Assembly: GCA_013327885.1 (NCBI GenBank)
Contig: JABUMY010000003.1
Span: 1 to 64,000 of the forward strand
Source: Flavisolibacter longurius
GTDB lineage: Bacteria > Bacteroidota > Bacteroidia > Chitinophagales > Chitinophagaceae
Direction of reading: 5' to 3'
DNA: 64,000 bases
The notes beneath the pieces were generated by a model, which saw only the letters and a list, made by a program, of their open reading frames with translations, did no database searches and was not told the DNA's origin. Made by a program: the position numbers and the translations under genes. Shown here in pieces: positions 8,938 to 17,766 of the stretch. Numbering within the stretch: the stretch's first letter is position 1; every line of letters begins with the position of its first letter.

Positions 8938-10359
8938 ATGTACACCAGGATGAAAAACGTATGTTGTTTCGTTGTTATGTTGCTGGTTGTGGCAACGGCC
9001 AATGGGCAAACGGTTGCGGCACGAGTGGCCAGTGCTTATGCTGCGTTTGAAAAAGACCCACAGTTGAAGACGGCACTTTCTTCTCTTTATATTATGGAGA
9101 GCACAACCGGTACTGTTGTTTTCGAGAAGAATGCGCAGATCGGTGTGGCACCCGCATCTACCCAAAAAATTATTACAGCGGCAACAGCCTATGAAATATT
9201 GGGAAGGGATTTTCGCTATGAAACCAGGTTTGGTTATTATGGTTCGATAAAAGATGGCAACTTGGATGGCGGCCTTTTATACAAACCTTCCGGTGACCCC
9301 ACACTGGGAAGCTGGCGCTGGCCCTCTACTAACGAAGAGGCTGTGATGAAGCGCTTGTTGGCATCGTTTCAACAAACCGGCATAAAAAAGTTTACAAAGA
9401 GTTTGTTGGATGAAAGAGGGTGGGAGAGCAATGCCATTCCCGGCGGTTGGATCTGGGATGATATTGGTAATTATTATGGCGCCGGTGCTGCCTCCCTGAA
9501 CTGGCGGGAAAATCAATACGACCTGGTTTTACGATCAGGGCCGGGCATTGGCGACGCCGCAATTGTGGTGGAAACCAAACCGCAACTCTACGGCATTCAG
9601 TTCGACTCAAAAGTTAAAAGCGCAGCAAAAGGCAGCGGCGACAACAGCTACATTTATTTACCGGTTGGCCATAACGTAGCAACCGTAAGGGGCACAATTC
9701 CAAAGGATGAAGCACGGTTTACTATTGCAGGCGCCATGCCTTCTCCGCTTGTGCAATTCCTGGCAACCTTTCATGATACGCTGGCTCGCAACGGCATTGA
9801 AGCGCAGGGAAGCACGGTGCCGGTAAGCAAACTGGAAAATATTCCAATCCCTTCGCAGGTTCGATATTTTCATACCGAAACCTCGCCTTCTCTCGACAGC
9901 ATCGGTTATTGGTTTTTGCGGCGCAGCATCAATCTTTACGGCGAAGCGCTGGCAAAGACCATTGCCTTAAAAAAAGGAAAAACAGCATCGTCGGAAATTG
10001 GGGGCGATGTGATTCGCGATTTCTGGAAAGACAAAGGCATTGGGATTGATGCCGCCGAGATCAATATGCAGGATGGCTCAGGCCTTTCGCCGCAAAACCG
10101 GGTGACCACCCATGCGCAGGTAGCCATTTTGCAGTATGCACAAAAGCAATCCTGGTTCAACGGGTATTACGAAGGTTTTCCCCTGTTCAACGGCATGAAG
10201 CTAAAAAGCGGCACCATCGGCGGCGCCAAAGGTTTTTGCGGTTACCATACCAGCAAAGACGGCAAGCAATACATTGTTTCCTTTATTGTCAATAACTACA
10301 ATGGCTCTGCTTCATCGCTTGTACAGAAAATGTACAAGGTGTTGGATGTGCTCAAATAG
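8938..10359 (+). CDS. dacB: D-alanyl-D-alanine carboxypeptidase/endopeptidase (PBP4, S13 family)
   Basis: The 473-residue protein is a periplasmic penicillin-binding protein of the S13 class. A signal peptide (MKNVCCFVVMLLVVATANGQ) begins at the second ATG at 8950, so the true start may be 8950 rather than 8938. The nucleophile is Ser74 of STQK, the second motif lies in QDGSGLSPQN, and the third is KSG in LKSGTIGG. It trims or opens peptide cross-links of peptidoglycan, a low-molecular-mass activity that fits the wall genes elsewhere in this window. It is divergent from cinA with almost no intergenic space and is followed by a stop-anchored repeat. Confidence 0.92.
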   Translation: MYTRMKNVCCFVVMLLVVATANGQTVAARVASAYAAFEKDPQLKTALSSLYIMESTTGTVVFEKNAQIGVAPASTQKIITAATAYEILGRDFRYETRFGYYGSIKDGNLDGGLLYKPSGDPTLGSWRWPSTNEEAVMKRLLASFQQTGIKKFTKSLLDERGWESNAIPGGWIWDDIGNYYGAGAASLNWRENQYDLVLRSGPGIGDAAIVVETKPQLYGIQFDSKVKSAAKGSGDNSYIYLPVGHNVATVRGTIPKDEARFTIAGAMPSPLVQFLATFHDTLARNGIEAQGSTVPVSKLENIPIPSQVRYFHTETSPSLDSIGYWFLRRSINLYGEALAKTIALKKGKTASSEIGGDVIRDFWKDKGIGIDAAEINMQDGSGLSPQNRVTTHAQVAILQYAQKQSWFNGYYEGFPLFNGMKLKSGTIGGAKGFCGYHTSKDGKQYIVSFIVNNYNGSASSLVQKMYKVLDVLK

Positions 10360-10430
10360 CGAGTAGTAAGTAGCGAGTGGCGAGTAGTGGAAGTAGCGAG
10401 TGGTGAATAGCAAGTAACGAGTAGTAAACA
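10357..10430 (+). repeat. Stop-anchored AGTNNNN heptad array after dacB
   Basis: The dacB stop codon TAG opens a run of about ten degenerate heptads such as CGAGTAG and CGAGTGG. The period is 7 nt with one two-base slip. The unit resembles those after the genes ending at 30041 and, on the minus strand, 6038. Confidence 0.8.
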
Positions 10431-10450
10431 GCCAGCCAGCCGCTGGCAGG

Positions 10451-10484
10451 CAACTACAAACCACAAACCACAAACTACAAACTA
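10451..10484 (-). repeat. Stop-anchored GTTTNNN heptad array after the DoxX gene
   Basis: On the minus strand the DoxX stop codon TAG is the first three bases of a TAGTTTG heptad run (TAGTTTG, TAGTTTG, TGGTTTG and so on). Together with the preceding array, two different heptad families thus fill the gap between these convergent genes, each starting at its own gene's stop. Confidence 0.85.
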
Positions 10485-10892
10485 CTTACCTATCAATCGA
10501 TCAAGACTAAACCGTCCGGGGCCGCAAAGAAGGATCACCAAAAAGCAGATCAGGAAAAGTCCGGGCAGTTCGCCTTTGCCAAAAAAATCGCCGTTGTTGG
10601 CCATGAACAGCGCAACGCTCATGGCAATGATAATGGGAATGGCTGCCAGCCGCGTAAACAGCCCGAGGATAATAAAAGCCGCACAAAAAAATTCGGCAAA
10701 GATCACCAGCGAAAGCGAGGTGGTGGAACCAATGCCAAAAGGATCGGAGAACGTGTTGGCTCTTGCGCCAAAATTTTGCAGCTTGCCAAGGCCGTGCTGT
10801 ATCATCATTAGCGAAGCGGCACCCACCCGCAACAGGAACAACGCTATGCTCAGTGTGCTTTCCGAAACCTTTGTGCTGAATAGTTTTTTCAT
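10482..10892 (-). CDS. DoxX family integral membrane protein
   Basis: The 136-residue protein has four hydrophobic segments and the DoxX hallmark near the N-terminus (ALFLLRVGAASLMMIQHGLGKL), followed by FAEFFCAAFIILGLFTRLAA. DoxX proteins are small four-helix inner-membrane proteins, some linked to thiosulfate or quinone oxidation and to redox stress complexes; the exact role here is unknown. The ATG at 10892 fits the family start. It is convergent with dacB and stands alone. Its stop codon is part of a tandem repeat. Confidence 0.88.
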   Translation of the reverse strand: MKKLFSTKVSESTLSIALFLLRVGAASLMMIQHGLGKLQNFGARANTFSDPFGIGSTTSLSLVIFAEFFCAAFIILGLFTRLAAIPIIIAMSVALFMANNGDFFGKGELPGLFLICFLVILLCGPGRFSLDRLIGK

Positions 10893-11061
10893 AGTTTGAA
10901 TTTAGCCGCAGCAAAACTATTCGAAAAAACATTTCGAAAAATTGAAATTGTTAAACTTGCTTCGCTCCAAATTTTAGGTTTCTGTTTGGAATGAAGTTTG
11001 GCAGGCCCTGAAATAATTTGAATATTTACCACGTTTATCTACCAACGGTTAACAGATTACC

Positions 11062-14000
11062 ATGAAGAAACTTTGCTTATCTGCATTTGGCTGTGTTGTT
11101 CTTTTTTCATCGTATGCGCAGCAAACAGTTTTTTACAAGGCACCGCAGGACCGCTTTTACGAAGCAAAGGAATATTACCAAAAGGAACAATATAACCTTG
11201 CGTATCCCATCTTAAAAGAATTACAGCAGACGTACACGCAAACCGACAAGATCAATAATTCCATTGTGGCGCAGGAAGTGGATTATTATGCTATTGCCTG
11301 TGCGCTGAAGCAAAACGAAACAAGGGCCGAGCAGGATGCCCTTGTGTTTGCCGAAGTGACCCGCAACAATGCCCGGGCGCAGATGATGCGCTTTCAGCTT
11401 GCTGAATATTATTTCCGCCAGCAACGCTACAGTGATGCGCTTCCGCTTTACGAAGCCGCAAGCCTGGCCAACCTTAATAACCGCGAGGCGGCCGATGCCA
11501 AGTTTCACCAGGGGTATGCATACTTTACCATGCAGCAGTTTGCCAAAGCAAAGCCGCTGTTGGATGCCATCCGGCAAGTACCCAGCGACCCGAATTATGT
11601 CGACGCCAATTATTATTATGGCTTTATTGCCTTCCGCGACCGCCAGTACACCGATGCGCTTTCTTCTTTCCGTGTGGTAGAAAACGAGCCGCAGTATGCA
11701 CCCATCGTTCCTTATTACATTGCGCAGATCTATTATGTGCAGGGTAAGAAGGATGAAGCCGTTGCTTATGCCGAAAGCAAAATGAGCAAAGGACAAACAC
11801 AGTTCTACGACCTCGAGTTAAAGCAGTTGCTGGGCCATGCTTATTTTGAAAAAAAGCAATACAGCAAAGCGCTTCCTTACCTCTCCGATTATGTAAGCCG
11901 CTCCAAGAAAGTGCGCCGCGAAGATCTCTATGAATTGTCCTATGCGCACTACCAGGGTGGCGATTACAACAAAGCCATCGACGGGTTTAAGCAACTCAGC
12001 GGCAAAGAAGATTCGCTGAGCCAGCACGCCATGTATCTGCTGGCCGATGCTTACCTCAAAACAGGACAAAAGGCCAATGCCCGCAATGCGTTTTTGTTTT
12101 CTTCTTCCAACACCAGTAATGCCGAGCAGCAGCAAATATCCAAATTCAATTATGCCAAGCTTTCGTATGAATTGGGTTACCAGGACGAAGCCCTGAACAG
12201 TCTAAAGACTTTTCTGAACGATTATCCTGATTCGCCTTACCGCGGCGAAGCCACGGAATTGATGATCGGTGCACTGGCCAACACCAACAATTACCGCGAT
12301 GCGTTGGCCTTGCTGGATAACATTCGCAATCCTACCCAAAACGTGCGGCGCTTGTTACCACGTATTCTTTACGGCCGTGCCACGGAATTAATTAATGATG
12401 GACAAATGCAGGAAGCAGAAGGCTTGCTGGACAGGGCGTTGAAAGATCCGAACAACACAGCCGTGTTGCCGTTTATCCATTTTTGGAAAGGTGAACTTGC
12501 TTATCGCGATAATCGTGTAGATGATGCCATCCGCCATTACAACGCTTACCTCTCTGCCGGCGCACCGGCAAACGGTGAGGCCAATGAGCGCAGTGTAAAA
12601 TACAATCTTGGCTATACCTATTACCGCAAAGAAAATTACCCGGTGGCACAAACGTTTTTTGAGCCGCTGTCGCGAAACGTGGCCTTGAATTCTGATCCTA
12701 TCACCCAGGATGCCTATGTGCGTACCGCCGATGTGTATTACATGAACCGCAACTTTACGCAGGCAAGGTCTATGTACGACCGGGTGATCAGTTATTCCTG
12801 GCCGGCAGAAGATTATGCCACCTTTCAAAAGGCGATGATCGCCGGCATCAACAATCCGGCTGAAAAGATAACGTTGCTGAACAATCTCATTCGCAAATTT
12901 CCTTCTACCGTGCTGGCCAATGATGCCAACATGGAGATTGCTAATACTTACCTCGCACAGGAGCGTTTTGGCGAAGCCATTCCGGCACTGAACAACGTTA
13001 TCAGTGCATCGGGCAACAACAGCCTGAAGCCACAGGCGCACCTGAAACTGGGGATCGCTTATTACAATTCTAATAATGCCGACAGGGCCATTGCGCAATA
13101 CCGCCAACTGGTCACAACCTATCCCAACTCACCCGAAGCCGACGTAGCGTTGGACAACCTGCGTACCATCTATATTGAAAAAGGCCAGCCTGGCGAATAC
13201 GCGAATGTGGCCCGAGAAGCTGGCAAGCCCATTTCGATTTCAGCGGAAGATTCGCTGACCTTTGCGGCGGCTGAAATTCAGTACGAGAACAACAATATTC
13301 CTGCTGCACTGGATGCGATGAACAGTTACCTGCAGCGCTTTCCCAACGGCAGCAAAGCGGTAAATGCTTATTTCTACCGGGCGGAGATTTATAACAGTCG
13401 TAAAGATTGGACGAACGCCGTCAGCAATTATGCAGAAGTGGCAAAGCGGGCACCCAATGCGTATGCCGAACCATCCGTTCTGCAAGCGGCACGCCTTAAC
13501 TTTTTTGAGTTGAAAGCCTATCCCGAAGCAGAGCAATATTATGCGCAGCTAAAACAAATTTCTGCTTCGCAGGAAAACCGGCTGGAAGCCATGCGCGGAC
13601 TTTTGCGGAGCCAGTACCTGCAGAAGAAATGGAGTGATGCGGTTGACAATGCCAAAGAACTGATCGCACAAAAAGGTGCCAGCACCGACGATAAATCCCT
13701 CGCCAATATGGCCATTGGTAAATCGGCACAAATTGCCGGCCGGTATGATGAAGCACTAACTGCTTTCAAAGCGGTGGTTGCTGTAAACAAGGCCGCTGTT
13801 GGTGCTGAAGCCCGTTACGAGATCGCCAACACCTGGTTTATGACCGATCGTCTAGGCGATGCTGAAAAAGCTGCGTTTGACGTAGTGAACAAAAGCGGCT
13901 CTTACGATTACTGGGTGACGAAAGCCTATATCTTGTTGGGAGATATATACCTGAAGCAAAAAGATTATTTCAACGCCAAAGCCACTTTCCAAAGCATTGT

Positions 14001-14097
14001 GCACAACAGCCTGAATGCAGAGCTAAAAGCCGAAGCGCAGGAGAAACTAAACCGTGTGAACGAAGAGGAAGCGAAGGAGAGCAAGGTGGGGACGTGA
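11062..14097 (+). CDS. Large secreted tetratricopeptide-repeat protein
   Basis: The 1011-residue protein has a signal peptide (MKKLCLSAFGCVVLFSSYAQ) and then TPR units almost to the end, with repeated patterns such as A.YYFRQQRYSDALPLYEAA, FWKGELAYRDNRVDDAIRHY and LKLGIAYYNSNNADRAIAQY. It should form a long periplasmic superhelix that binds protein partners. It is the first gene of a probable operon with a beta-barrel protein and an HU-CCDC81-like membrane protein (85 and 1 base gaps), which suggests an envelope complex reaching from the outer to the inner membrane. That is inference; the family is described only by its repeats. Confidence is high for architecture, low for role. Confidence 0.85.
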   Translation: MKKLCLSAFGCVVLFSSYAQQTVFYKAPQDRFYEAKEYYQKEQYNLAYPILKELQQTYTQTDKINNSIVAQEVDYYAIACALKQNETRAEQDALVFAEVTRNNARAQMMRFQLAEYYFRQQRYSDALPLYEAASLANLNNREAADAKFHQGYAYFTMQQFAKAKPLLDAIRQVPSDPNYVDANYYYGFIAFRDRQYTDALSSFRVVENEPQYAPIVPYYIAQIYYVQGKKDEAVAYAESKMSKGQTQFYDLELKQLLGHAYFEKKQYSKALPYLSDYVSRSKKVRREDLYELSYAHYQGGDYNKAIDGFKQLSGKEDSLSQHAMYLLADAYLKTGQKANARNAFLFSSSNTSNAEQQQISKFNYAKLSYELGYQDEALNSLKTFLNDYPDSPYRGEATELMIGALANTNNYRDALALLDNIRNPTQNVRRLLPRILYGRATELINDGQMQEAEGLLDRALKDPNNTAVLPFIHFWKGELAYRDNRVDDAIRHYNAYLSAGAPANGEANERSVKYNLGYTYYRKENYPVAQTFFEPLSRNVALNSDPITQDAYVRTADVYYMNRNFTQARSMYDRVISYSWPAEDYATFQKAMIAGINNPAEKITLLNNLIRKFPSTVLANDANMEIANTYLAQERFGEAIPALNNVISASGNNSLKPQAHLKLGIAYYNSNNADRAIAQYRQLVTTYPNSPEADVALDNLRTIYIEKGQPGEYANVAREAGKPISISAEDSLTFAAAEIQYENNNIPAALDAMNSYLQRFPNGSKAVNAYFYRAEIYNSRKDWTNAVSNYAEVAKRAPNAYAEPSVLQAARLNFFELKAYPEAEQYYAQLKQISASQENRLEAMRGLLRSQYLQKKWSDAVDNAKELIAQKGASTDDKSLANMAIGKSAQIAGRYDEALTAFKAVVAVNKAAVGAEARYEIANTWFMTDRLGDAEKAAFDVVNKSGSYDYWVTKAYILLGDIYLKQKDYFNAKATFQSIVHNSLNAELKAEAQEKLNRVNEEEAKESKVGT

Positions 14098-14138
14098 GAC
14101 GCCAGACGAGAGACGGGAGACGGGAGACGTGGGAGAGA
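14095..14138 (+). repeat. Stop-anchored GGGAGAC heptad array
   Basis: The TGA stop of the TPR gene opens a short run of GAGACGC/GAGACGG-like units, with the exact heptad GGGAGAC repeated in tandem near 14117-14131. It sits inside an operon, between the TPR gene and the beta-barrel gene. Confidence 0.75.
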
Positions 14139-14182
14139 GAACAATACAATCCATTTTAAAATCAGCACATCATCGAATTCAT

Positions 14183-15805
14183 ATGAAGTTTTCCATTCTT
14201 AGTTTTTCTCTTTTGCTGATCGGCATGGGAGCAGCCGCACAGGATACAAGCGGAAAAAAAGTTCGTATTACATCAAGCTTTAAACCGGTGTTGAAAGAAG
14301 CCGCAAAAGTGAACTTCAATGCGGCGCCACCCACTACCGATACCACGCGGCCGCGGCTGCAATACAATATCCCGAACCAAGGTCTCAATTTGGCCTTTCA
14401 ACCCGGTACATTGCGACCGCTGGCCCTCCAGGCTGATACCGGCAGCCAGTGGACAAACGAAAGTTATGTAAAGGTTGGCTTTGGTAACCTGAAAACACCG
14501 TTTGCACAGGTGGGGCTTTCCGTTGGCGACGGGCAAAAGGCGGGTATCAATTTGTACGGCCGCCACACATCATCAAAAGGAAAGATCGAATTCCAGGATT
14601 ACAGCACCACCAATTTTGAGCTGAATTCTTTTTTAAAAACTGACAACAACCTGGAGTGGAATGCCCGCATTGGTGGCTTGCAGGAGAACTACAACAAATA
14701 CGGCTTTGACAAAAGCCTCAGCTTCCCGGAAGATTCACTGAAAGTAAAGCTGCAAACCTGGCGGGGACGCCTTTCCTTTCACAATGTTAACCGCACGGAG
14801 TTGGGCCTGTCGTATGCTCCCGAGTTAAGGGTGGATGTGTTTAACGATGGCTTGAGCAATTCGGAAAGCAATACTTATCTCAACGTACCGGTGCAAAAAA
14901 CACTGGGACAAACCTTTGCTGTGGACCTGGCCTTAACAGCGAGCCTGAGCCGCTACAAACCCGAGAACAGGGACGCCATATCAAACAACTTTTTTGCGAT
15001 TTCACCAGCACTCCTTTATCGTACCGCCAACATTAACCTGCAGGCAGGATTGCGGCCGGCATGGAGCAAGGGCGAATCAAGGATCTTCCCGAACATCACG
15101 GCAGAAATTGCCACGTCCGACCAGCGCTTTTCTTTCCAGGCTGGCTGGGTGGGTTATTACCGCAATGCAGGCTTCCAGTACATGGCCAACATCAATCCCT
15201 GGATATGGGCACCGGATGCCGTGTTTAATTCGGGTGTGGATGAACGTTATGCCGGCTTTAAAGGCTCTGCCGGCGATCACCTGAACTACAGTGCCAAGAT
15301 CGGGTATAACAAGATCACCAACCAGCCGCTCTTTACCAACGATACCTCGCACGGTGGTAAATCCTTTATGGTCATCAACGAGCCGGAACTGAAAGTGTTC
15401 AATTTTGGTGGAGAACTGGGTTATACGATTGGCGAAACCTTTTCGCTCATCACCAACATCCAGTTCAACCAGTATAAAACAAAAGTGGCTGAAAAAGCCT
15501 GGGGACTTCTGCCCATCGAGTTCAGAACAAACCTGCGGTTGCAGGTTATGAAAGATCTTTACCTGACAACGGATCTTTATACGTTCGACGGTCCGCTTTA
15601 CCAGCGCAAGGACGGCAGCCGGGGCAACCTGCCCACAGAGCTTGACCTCAGTGCCGGACTGGAATTCCGGATCATTCCCAACCTGAAGCTCTGGGCGAAG
15701 TTCAACAACATGCTGAACAAAGAATACCAGCGCTGGAACCAGTATCCTGTTTATGGCTTCAACTTTTTGGGTGGAGTTGTATTTTCGTTCGCTCAATCCA
15801 AATAA
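14183..15805 (+). CDS. Outer-membrane beta-barrel protein, TonB-receptor-like, without plug
   Basis: The protein has 540 residues from the ATG at 14183, which begins a signal peptide (MKFSILSFSLLLIGMGAAAQ). An earlier in-frame start at 14129 would put 18 polar residues before it. After a ~90-residue Thr/Pro-rich leader the rest alternates in amphipathic strands with aromatic ends, finishing with LWAKFNNMLNKEYQRWNQYP and a terminal strand ending near Phe. This last part is typical of TonB-dependent receptor barrels, but no plug domain is visible and the protein is too short for a full receptor. It is probably an outer-membrane porin or scaffold partner of the TPR protein encoded just upstream. 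Confidence 0.75.
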   Translation: MKFSILSFSLLLIGMGAAAQDTSGKKVRITSSFKPVLKEAAKVNFNAAPPTTDTTRPRLQYNIPNQGLNLAFQPGTLRPLALQADTGSQWTNESYVKVGFGNLKTPFAQVGLSVGDGQKAGINLYGRHTSSKGKIEFQDYSTTNFELNSFLKTDNNLEWNARIGGLQENYNKYGFDKSLSFPEDSLKVKLQTWRGRLSFHNVNRTELGLSYAPELRVDVFNDGLSNSESNTYLNVPVQKTLGQTFAVDLALTASLSRYKPENRDAISNNFFAISPALLYRTANINLQAGLRPAWSKGESRIFPNITAEIATSDQRFSFQAGWVGYYRNAGFQYMANINPWIWAPDAVFNSGVDERYAGFKGSAGDHLNYSAKIGYNKITNQPLFTNDTSHGGKSFMVINEPELKVFNFGGELGYTIGETFSLITNIQFNQYKTKVAEKAWGLLPIEFRTNLRLQVMKDLYLTTDLYTFDGPLYQRKDGSRGNLPTELDLSAGLEFRIIPNLKLWAKFNNMLNKEYQRWNQYPVYGFNFLGGVVFSFAQSK

Positions 15806-15806
15806 C

Positions 15807-16436
15807 GTGTTCAAACAGCTAACCAACTATCTTTTACAATACAGGCAGGTCAGCATTCCTTCGGTGGGTACTATCCGCCTTGTGCGGCAGCCTGCGCAAC
15901 TGGATGTAGCGGCCAAGATCATTACACCGCCTTCTTACCGGACAGAGATCACTCCCGGTGATGTCGTACCCGAGCATCAACTTGCGTATTTGTCGGCCTC
16001 ATTGGAAGCTGAAAAGCACTCGGTGATGGACAGGCTTTCTGCTTTTGGACAAAACCTGCGGCAGCAAGTAAAGGGTGATGGTTTTAACTGGAAAGGAATT
16101 GGTTGGATTGGATTAGATAATGGCCAAAATGTGATATCACCTAGTGTGTTACAGCCCATTCCGGCCGAACGGGTTTTGCGCCAGGATGCCGAACACAATG
16201 TGTTGGTGGGCGACCAGGAAATGACATATACGCAGATGGCCGGCAGGAGAGAAGAGGCGACCACAATTGCAGTGGCCAAACGACCGCTCGCCATCATTGT
16301 AGGGTGGGTGCTGCTGGCACTGGCGATCCTTTTTATTGTGTTCTTACTTTACCAGGGAAAATTCAGGGTTGGTGCTACTGGTTCCAAACAATCGCCAACT
16401 GGTTTTATTGTAACGCAGTCCAGTAACTTCACCTGA
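15807..16436 (+). CDS. HU-CCDC81-like domain protein with one membrane helix
   Basis: I place the start at GTG 15807, one base after the upstream stop, giving 209 residues beginning VFKQLTNYLLQYRQVSIPSVGTI, which matches the start of bacterial CCDC81-type HU domains. A second, weaker HU-like repeat ends near DGFNWKGIGWIGL. A single transmembrane helix follows at about 161-182, and then only ~27 residues. Many relatives carry a SPOR peptidoglycan-binding domain after the helix; this one does not. It is probably an inner-membrane protein with its HU part in the cytoplasm. Role unknown; the operon links it to the beta-barrel and TPR proteins. Confidence 0.72.
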   Translation: MFKQLTNYLLQYRQVSIPSVGTIRLVRQPAQLDVAAKIITPPSYRTEITPGDVVPEHQLAYLSASLEAEKHSVMDRLSAFGQNLRQQVKGDGFNWKGIGWIGLDNGQNVISPSVLQPIPAERVLRQDAEHNVLVGDQEMTYTQMAGRREEATTIAVAKRPLAIIVGWVLLALAILFIVFLLYQGKFRVGATGSKQSPTGFIVTQSSNFT

Positions 16437-16457
16437 TGTCATATATAATTGCAATAG

Positions 16458-16491
16458 CAAAAGGGAGCTTTGTTTTAAAAGCTCCCTTTTG
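16458..16491 (+). terminator. Rho-independent terminator after the TPR/barrel/HU operon
   Basis: Arms CAAAAGGGAGCTT and AAGCTCCCTTTTG form a 13-bp stem with an 8-base loop. It follows the operon by about 20 bases. Confidence 0.85.
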
Positions 16492-16504
16492 ATTTGTGAA
16501 CATT

Positions 16505-16512
16505 TACTTTTG
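16505..16512 (+). promoter_or_regulatory. Possible Bacteroidota -7 element (TACTTTTG)
   Basis: The sequence fits the Bacteroidota -7 consensus TAnnTTTG. No convincing -33 TTG lies at the usual distance. It ends only eight bases before the methyltransferase ATG at 16521, so a transcript from it would be nearly leaderless. Confidence 0.4.
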
Positions 16513-16520
16513 CCTTCTTT

Positions 16521-17417
16521 ATGAACCGTATTCATTACACGCATTGCCCGGTTTGTGGCAGCGCCGCCATCGATCCCCTGCTTACCGCGAAAGACCACAC
16601 TGTGAGTAAAGAGGATTTTGTTTTGTGGCAGTGTCGCCAGTGCACGCTTCGGTTTACACAGGATGTGCCGGATGAAGAAAGCATTGGCCGTTATTACCAG
16701 TCGCCCGAGTATATTTCGCATAGCAATACCAGCAAAGGCCTTCTTAACAAGCTTTACCAAAACGTAAGGCGATATACGCTGGCGCAAAAGGCAAAGCTGA
16801 TCATCTCGCATACAAAAGAAAAGGGCAACATCCTTGACATCGGCGCCGGCATTGGTGCTTTTCTTTCGGGGATGCAGCAAAAGGGCTGGGAGGTGACGGG
16901 CATTGAGCCAGATGCCACTGCGAGGAGAAATGCACAGGAACTGTATGGCCTTTCGCTGCAGCAGCCAGGTAACTTGTTCAAGCTACCGGCAGGGCGGTTT
17001 GATGCCATCACGCTTTGGCATGTGCTGGAGCATGTGCACCAGTTGCATCCTTATGTTGAGCGAATGAAGGAATTATTGGCACCGGGTGGAAAGATCTTTA
17101 TTGCCGTGCCCAATTATACCTCTGGCGATGCTGCTGCTTACCGTAATTACTGGGCAGCCTATGATGTGCCCCGCCATCTTTATCATTTTACGCCGCAGGC
17201 AATTGCTGTACTAATGCAGGCGCATGGCTTGCAAGTAAAAGCAAAAAAGCCCATGTGGTTTGATTCGTTTTATATTTCTCTTTTGAGCAGCCAGTACCAC
17301 CGTGGCAAAACATCGTGGATCGGCGCTGGTGTGGCGGGCTTACGGTCAAATATCACAGCTTTGCTAAATAAAGATCGATGCAGCTCCCTGATCTATGTTG
17401 TGGAAAAGGCTGGGTGA
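16521..17417 (+). CDS. SAM-dependent methyltransferase with N-terminal zinc-ribbon-like motif
   Basis: The 298-residue protein begins with a CPVC ... CRQC pair (first about residues 9-12, second about 38-41) that probably binds zinc. The class I methyltransferase core follows: motif I ILDIGAGIGAFLSGMQ, acidic residue at the end of strand 2 in VTGIEPD, and the HVLEHVH motif of Methyltransf_11/23 proteins. Such proteins often act near glycan or polysaccharide synthesis genes, but no such genes are close here. It is a single gene downstream of a terminator, in the same direction as the preceding operon. Substrate unknown. Confidence 0.85.
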   Translation: MNRIHYTHCPVCGSAAIDPLLTAKDHTVSKEDFVLWQCRQCTLRFTQDVPDEESIGRYYQSPEYISHSNTSKGLLNKLYQNVRRYTLAQKAKLIISHTKEKGNILDIGAGIGAFLSGMQQKGWEVTGIEPDATARRNAQELYGLSLQQPGNLFKLPAGRFDAITLWHVLEHVHQLHPYVERMKELLAPGGKIFIAVPNYTSGDAAAYRNYWAAYDVPRHLYHFTPQAIAVLMQAHGLQVKAKKPMWFDSFYISLLSSQYHRGKTSWIGAGVAGLRSNITALLNKDRCSSLIYVVEKAG

Positions 17418-17766
17418 GAATTCACACATGGTCAATTAGATTATCATGTTAGTACCAGGAAGGCGATAGGGTGGGTGAATAGGATTTCATTCTTTTAAAA
17501 GAAAGGCTTCAACAGGACATGTCTTTCGCTATTGGCAACATTTTTTTACTATCGCAATCAACTGGTGAAGAAAAGTACAGGAACATCAGTCTCTCTTCAG
17601 TTGACCCGCCATAAATGGCGGGGCAACAAAAAAGCAATTGTTTCCAGATCAATTTGAAATTTCTTCTTACCTGTTCATGAAACTTTCTATGAACCTGTAA
17701 TTCGCAGTCTTCAAAATATTTTAAAAAAACAAGGTTTTTCTTTTCCTACAATAAGAATGAACAACT
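17418..17766. other. Intergenic region with one palindromic repeat
   Basis: No gene is supported in these 349 bases. Bases 17601-17626 hold a palindrome with arms TTGACCCGCCAT and ATGGCGGGGCAA, one mismatch, around a short AA centre. The rest is AT-rich and shows nothing I can name. Confidence 0.6.
17601..17626. repeat. GC-rich palindromic repeat
   Basis: Near-perfect inverted repeat (TTGACCCGCCAT / ATGGCGGGGCAA). It is not followed by a T-run, so it does not look like a terminator. It looks like a single member of a dispersed palindromic family. Confidence 0.55.
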
